Source: Lantana camara | Lineage: Eukaryota > Streptophyta > Magnoliopsida > Lamiales > Verbenaceae | Direction: 5' to 3' | DNA: 64,000 bases | Assembly: GCA_037501455.1 (NCBI GenBank) | Contig: CM074863.1 | Span: 9,544,001-9,608,000, forward strand | Shown: positions 59,511 to 64,000 of the stretch, piece after piece | Layout of the letters: each line of letters opens with the position of its first letter | Numbering within the stretch: the stretch's first letter is position 1 | Position numbers and translations under genes: made by a program | Notes under the pieces: generated by a model | What the model was told of the DNA's origin: nothing | The model's input: the letters and a program-made list of their open reading frames with translations, nothing else | Database searches by the model: none

Positions 59511-59901
59511 ATGGCATGAGCATGGCGCAGAGGCTAAGGATGAGTTTTAACTATTAACACAATCTCATTCTCAGGACATCTTTTGCATCTGCATGTGACT
59601 ATGATGTTCGTTTGGGCCCCAACAATTCAGACCATTTTTAGTCCTAACCCCATCAATATTAATTGAGTTGCTCATTCTCTGCAGTAACTTCTTTCCTGTT
59701 TATTTCTCTTTTTTAACTTTTAAGTTTTAAAATTTTTATCTTTTTAGGATCGCTTAATGCTGTATGTCATCTGTCTCGTGTAATAAAGCCTGTATTTATT
59801 GGTTATTCATTCATTCTAGCTACCATCCTCTATAATCAAAATTATATATATATATCATCTACAATATATTTCATTATTTCTGAATTTGAGATAGGAGCTA
59901 A

Positions 59902-59983
59902 CAACCCCAAAAACCCTGTGTTATTCGAAATCATCACTAAAAACCCTGTGAAAAAAAGAATGATCCAAAAAACCCTGTGTTTA
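59902..59983. repeat. MULE left terminal repeat region
   Basis: Three AAAACCCTGTG motifs spaced about 35 bp apart. A diverged copy in reverse orientation lies at 63201-63271 within the last visible intron. Confidence 0.5.
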
Positions 59984-61450
59984 ATAAAATAAACTCACCG
60001 CCCCCTATCCACATTTGGTCAACGAAAAAAGTTGAAAACCCTATAACGCCCTTCCCGTATAACCCAGACCATTCCATTGCAATTTCATTTGGAAAGACCA
60101 TTTCATTACTGTCAACACTTTGGAGGGAAAAAACTTGCAGCCAAAGCGCACCGAAACCCTACGCAATCGGTCAGTGGGAATCGGCCAACATTGGGGGAGT
60201 TTGAGTTGAAGTTGATAAAGAAAGAAGTTTTGTGAAGTTTCAGTGGTTTCGCGTGGAGAATAACGGTAAGTATTTGAGAAATCAGTGGATTGAAGAGTGT
60301 CATTTTCATTGTACTGAGTAAATGGTATATGGTAATCTTATTTGTACTTCGTTTTAACTTAAAATTTCTAAATATGCGGCCCAGATTTGACTGTGTTCAT
60401 CACATTCTCGAAGTCCTTTCTAGACTTAGGGTTTGTCGAACTCTTTTCTGAATCTCATTGTGATTTTCACATGTTTTTGCTGCGAATATGGATGTTTTTA
60501 CATGGTTGAACATCTTTCCATCTAAATTGGGAACTAGGGTTTCTGGATTGGAACTTATGTTTCTATAGTGTTGCGAGTAAAAAGTAGAGGGAAACTAATT
60601 TGGTTTTTGGGATTTTTCCTTATTATTACAGAATGGCCCATCGAATCAATTTGTGGATTGGTGGGTATTTTCTAGAGATTCCAGACCGGGATCGGCAGTA
60701 TGTAGGTGGACGGAGATTCATAAGTAGTCCGACAAACTTGGTTTTTTTTTGTGGAAGGAAGCTGCTGGATTACTACCGAATGTGTGGTGGACGTGGGATG
60801 GCCATCGAGTTTTACTACTTGGAGCCCGGGTATAATTTGAATAATGGTTTGAGGTCACTTGACAGTGAATGGGCATTTGTACACATGCAGGATGAACATC
60901 AAGGTAAAAGTGAGGTTACTATATACTCTGTTAAAGTTCCATCACCAATATGTGCTCTTGATAAGGATGGCAACGATATTACAATGGCGGCCATAGCAGC
61001 AGATCAAGGACAACCCATTTTATTACTCAGACAAGATAGAGAGCCTGATATTGGAGTGGTATTTGAAGAAGCCATAGAGGAAGAAGAGCATGTAGCTGAA
61101 GAAGGTGTTACACAAGAGGAACATAATCCTGAAGAGATGCATGCTACTGCTCCTACTTCATCAACACCACATGCTACTCAAACAACCCCTGAAGTTGAGG
61201 ATCCTTTTGCAGACTTTGTATTCCAAAGTGACCCTGAATGTGGAAATAGAACAGAGTCAGAACATGTGAACAATGTTGCAGGTATACATTAAACTGTTAT
61301 GTACAATTTCTTTTCATTATTTTATGTTATGTTATGCTAAAATCTGTTGAGCAATTTCAAGCATCTAACTGCTGTGAATTTTCATTGAAAGAACAAAATG
61401 AGGCTGATTTAAATGAAGATGGTGACAAGAGGATTGAAGCTTCCAGTGAC

Positions 61451-61630
61451 AATGCAGCTGCTAATGAGGAAGTTCTTGCAGAAGATGTCAATGATGGTAA
61501 TGAAGCAGACATTGATGATGAGGATGAAGCTAACATTGATAATGCAACTCCTAATGAGGAAGTTCTTGTAGAAGATGTCAATGATGGTAATGAAGCAGAC
61601 AATGATGATGAGGATGAAGCTGACATTGGC
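61451..61630 (+). repeat. 90-bp tandem duplication coding an acidic 30-residue repeat
   Basis: Copies 61451-61540 and 61541-61630 start AATGCAGCTGCTAATGAGGA and AATGCAACTCCTAATGAGGA. Each encodes EEVLxEDVNDGNEAD with DDEDEA, within the acidic linker of the MULE transposase. The duplication keeps frame. Confidence 0.9.
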
Positions 61631-63200
61631 ATGGAACCATGCCCAGAGATGGCTGAAGAGTTTAGACAACAAAGGATGAACAACACATCAGGTACTTTAA
61701 TTAATTTGCGATCTGTAATTAATGCTTTATGCACTCTAAACATTTTGTCAATTGTAAATGTTAGGTGACCCTGAAAATTCACCAAGTGATGATGATCAAT
61801 GGGATGAATCAGGCATTGAAGAGAGTGAGACATCAAGTGAAGAAGATGTGCCTTCTGATGCATACAGTGATGTTGAAGGCTCTGAAGAGGATGATATATT
61901 TATTCAGAGAGACTCAAGTAAAGCAGCAAGGAAGAAGAAGTTGGCTGAAATGAGAAGAAAGAAGTCGAAAGCCAAGAAGAACTATAGAGGGGCAAATCTG
62001 GAGGGAGAAGTACCTCCTGTGAATGAGGGTACCAGATGGTACAGTGATGCAGAGGGGGATGAGAACTTTGACATTCCCCCAGATTCAGACCACGAGGGTC
62101 CAAGATTTGCAATCTTCAGAGATGGAGACAGCATTGAAGATTTGAAGTTGCATGTTGGGCTTTGTTTTGATGGTGTGGACAAATACAAAGAAGTGCTATC
62201 AGATTGGAGTGTGCGAAAGGGATTTGTTCTGGATTTCATAAAGTTTGAGAAGGTGAGGGTGACAGCGGTATGTGCTGCAGAAGGGTGTACGTGGAGGATT
62301 CATGCCTCTTACAAGCAGGATTCCCCTCTATTCCAGGTCAAGACATTGAAAGGAGAGCATACATGTGCTAGGACAAGGAGAAACAGAAGAGCCACTGCAA
62401 CATATGTAGCTAAAAGGATTGAGCAAACCATTAGGGACCATCCTGATGTTAGAATCCCTACTTTGCAGAACATTGTGGAGAGGGAAATTGGTGTTGAGAT
62501 CACATATCCAGTTGCTCAAAGGGCCAAAAAATTAGCAATGGATGTTGTTAGAGGAGAGAACGAGAAGGAATTTGAGATACTTTGGGACTATTGTGAGACT
62601 GTCAGGGTCAGAAATCCAGGGAGCACTGTCATCTTGAAGAAACAAGAAGACTCAGACCCACCAAGGTTTGATTGCATGTACTACAGTCTAGCTGCAATGA
62701 AGCAAGGATTCCTGGATGGTTGTAGGCCATTAATTGGCCTTGATGGGTGCTTCTTGAAGACTGTACATGGAGGACAGCTTTTATCAGCAATTGGTAAAGA
62801 TGGCAATGACAACCTCTGGCCAATTGCCATTGCTTATGTTAGGAGTGAAAACAGTCATACCTGGAAATGGTTTCTTGAGATTCTAATGCATGACTTGGGC
62901 GGGCAAGATGGTGGAAGATGGACATTCATCAGTGATAGGCAGAAAGGGCTCTTGGATGCTCTAAATGAGATTGCACCTGAATGTGAACACAGGTAACACT
63001 ATAAGTGCATTTCCAGCTGAAATCTTTTGGTGTTAAAGTAACATAAGAGTTCATGTGAATGTTCATATGCTTTTGTGAGTGATTATATGTTGTTGTGAAA
63101 CTGTAACTGTGTTCATGTGAATGTGTAACTGCTGATCATGTGTTCATGTGAGTGTGTAACTGCTGATCATCTTAATCATGTTACTGTTTGAATACCTTTG

Positions 63201-63271
63201 ATGAACAGGGGTTTTTCTAAGTATTTTGATTAACACAGGGTTTTTGTTGGTGATTTTGAGTATCACAGGGG
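63201..63271. repeat. Inverted copy of MULE terminal sequence in intron
   Basis: AACAGGGGTTTTTCTAAGTA and ATTAACACAGGGTTTTTGTT are reverse complements of the motif series at 59902-59983, with mismatches. It sits in the intron between the third and fourth transposase exons. Confidence 0.5.
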
Positions 63272-64000
63272 TGATTCTACTAACTAATGATTATTATCTT
63301 ATGCTATAAAATGTAGGTTCTGTTTGAGACATTTGTACCAGAATTTCAGTGTCAAATGGAAGGGAACAGAACTCAAGAACCTTTTCTGGAAAGCTGCCAC
63401 TGCATCTAACAAGGATGAATGGAGAGAAATCATTCAAAAAATCAAAGAGGTGGATCCAAACAATCAAGATGGGCAGGTGACTGCATATGATTGGTTGATA
63501 GCCCTCCACCCGGACTGTTGGTCAAGAGCCTTCTTTAGACAAACTTGTAAGTCTGATGTTTTGGTCAATAATATTTGCGAATCTTGGAATAATTTAATAT
63601 TGCCTGCTAGAGAGAAAGCTGTAGTTAGCATGTTTGAATGGATTAGATTGAGAATCATGAATAGAATGGCAACAAAAAGAGTAGGTATGGACAGTTATCA
63701 TGGGCTTGTGTGCCCAAATGTGATGAAAAAGGTCAACAAACAAATAGCTTTGGCTGGGGGTTGTGTTGCTCAATGGGCAGGTGGTGATGAATATGAGGTG
63801 CAGGTCATTGATGACCAATTCATCGTTAAATTGGATGAGCGCACGTGTACTTGCGGTTTTTTTTCAGCTCAACGGCTATCCTTGTAGCCATGCTACCCCT
63901 TGCATAGCTAACAAGAGGGAAACTGTTGAATCTTTCATTGATGATTGCTACAAGAAAAATACATACCAGGCAGCTTATATGCATATAGTACGCGGTGTTG

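Larger units (their letters stand above)
59902..64000 (+). mobile_element. Mutator-like element (MULE), 5' part, cut by the window end
   Basis: It begins near 59902 with repeated AAAACCCTGTGTT-type sequence, taken as the left terminal region, followed by a transposase gene with several introns. The right terminus lies beyond 64000, so inverted ends and target duplication cannot be tested. Confidence 0.75.
60633..64000 (+). pseudogene. MULE transposase (mudrA type), frameshifted and partial
   Basis: Exons inferred from GT-AG sites and frame: 60633-61281, 61392-61691, 61765-62992 and 63317 onward, with a likely leader intron ending just before the ATG. A PB1-like N-terminal domain (about residues 1-110) is followed by a long acidic region, a zinc-type DNA-binding domain (CTWRIHA ... 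GEHTC, about 485-515), the MULE DDE core (LIGLDGCFL near 640, FISDRQKGL near 703) and a SWIM finger (TCTCG near 902 and YPCSHA). Within SWIM an 8-T run at 63857-63864 has one base too many, giving a stop at 63887, while the correct frame resumes after it. It is either a decayed copy or a homopolymer error. Confidence 0.82.

Noticed and set aside
61357..61863. 168-codon minus-strand frame
   Set aside because: It is the antisense shadow of the Asp/Glu-rich MULE transposase exon, giving a Ser/Leu-rich artefact.

Overview
The window is nuclear DNA from a flowering plant. It is AT-rich, has intron-containing genes with GT-AG junctions, and carries CACTA, MULE, hAT, LINE, Ty1/copia and Ty3/gypsy transposons. 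The genes are clearly eudicot-like, but the species cannot be fixed from the sequence alone.

Six cellular genes stand out. They are a one-B-box CONSTANS-like regulator (3312-4718, minus), a homocysteine S-methyltransferase (6373-8755, minus), a very-long-chain 3-ketoacyl-CoA synthase of the KCS6/CER6 type (12837-14327, plus), a tetraketide alpha-pyrone reductase TKPR2 (38868-40589, plus), a CRF10/ERF118-type AP2 factor with a likely upstream ORF (43966-45585, minus) and an alpha-xylosidase XYL1 (55155-59452, minus). Apart from the methyltransferase, the order COL - KCS6 - TKPR2 - CRF10 - XYL1 matches, from memory of locus numbers, Arabidopsis At1g68520-At1g68560. The window therefore looks like an old conserved block whose spacers have been enlarged by transposons. 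KCS6 and TKPR2 act in surface lipids (wax, pollen coat, sporopollenin), XYL1 in xyloglucan trimming, and COL and CRF10 are regulators.

The region between KCS6 and TKPR2 holds a nested retrotransposon stack. A copia element (18107-36879, 156-bp LTRs) was hit by three later insertions. These are a CACTA element in its leader (18339-19780, TSD AAT, itself carrying a tRNA-type SINE-like segment), a 10-kb Tekay-like gypsy element (22666-32646, 2630-bp LTRs that look identical, TSD TATAC) and a 2.4-kb solo LTR (33614-36024, TSD GAGCT). The solo LTR was in turn entered by a 177-bp hAT-type MITE (35500-35676, TSD ACTGCCGG). Perfect target-site duplications let the insertions be ordered.

Other repeats are foldback MITEs at 161-585, 6573-6855, 7334-7517, 10386-11495 (composite), 16204-16514, 16600-17128, 39791-40090 and 47086-47500. 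One related family sits inside introns of both the methyltransferase and TKPR2. A LINE RNase H remnant lies at 51644-52268. The right edge (about 59902-64000) is the 5' part of a MULE whose transposase breaks frame in its SWIM zinc finger. The remaining intergenic stretches show no supportable genes.
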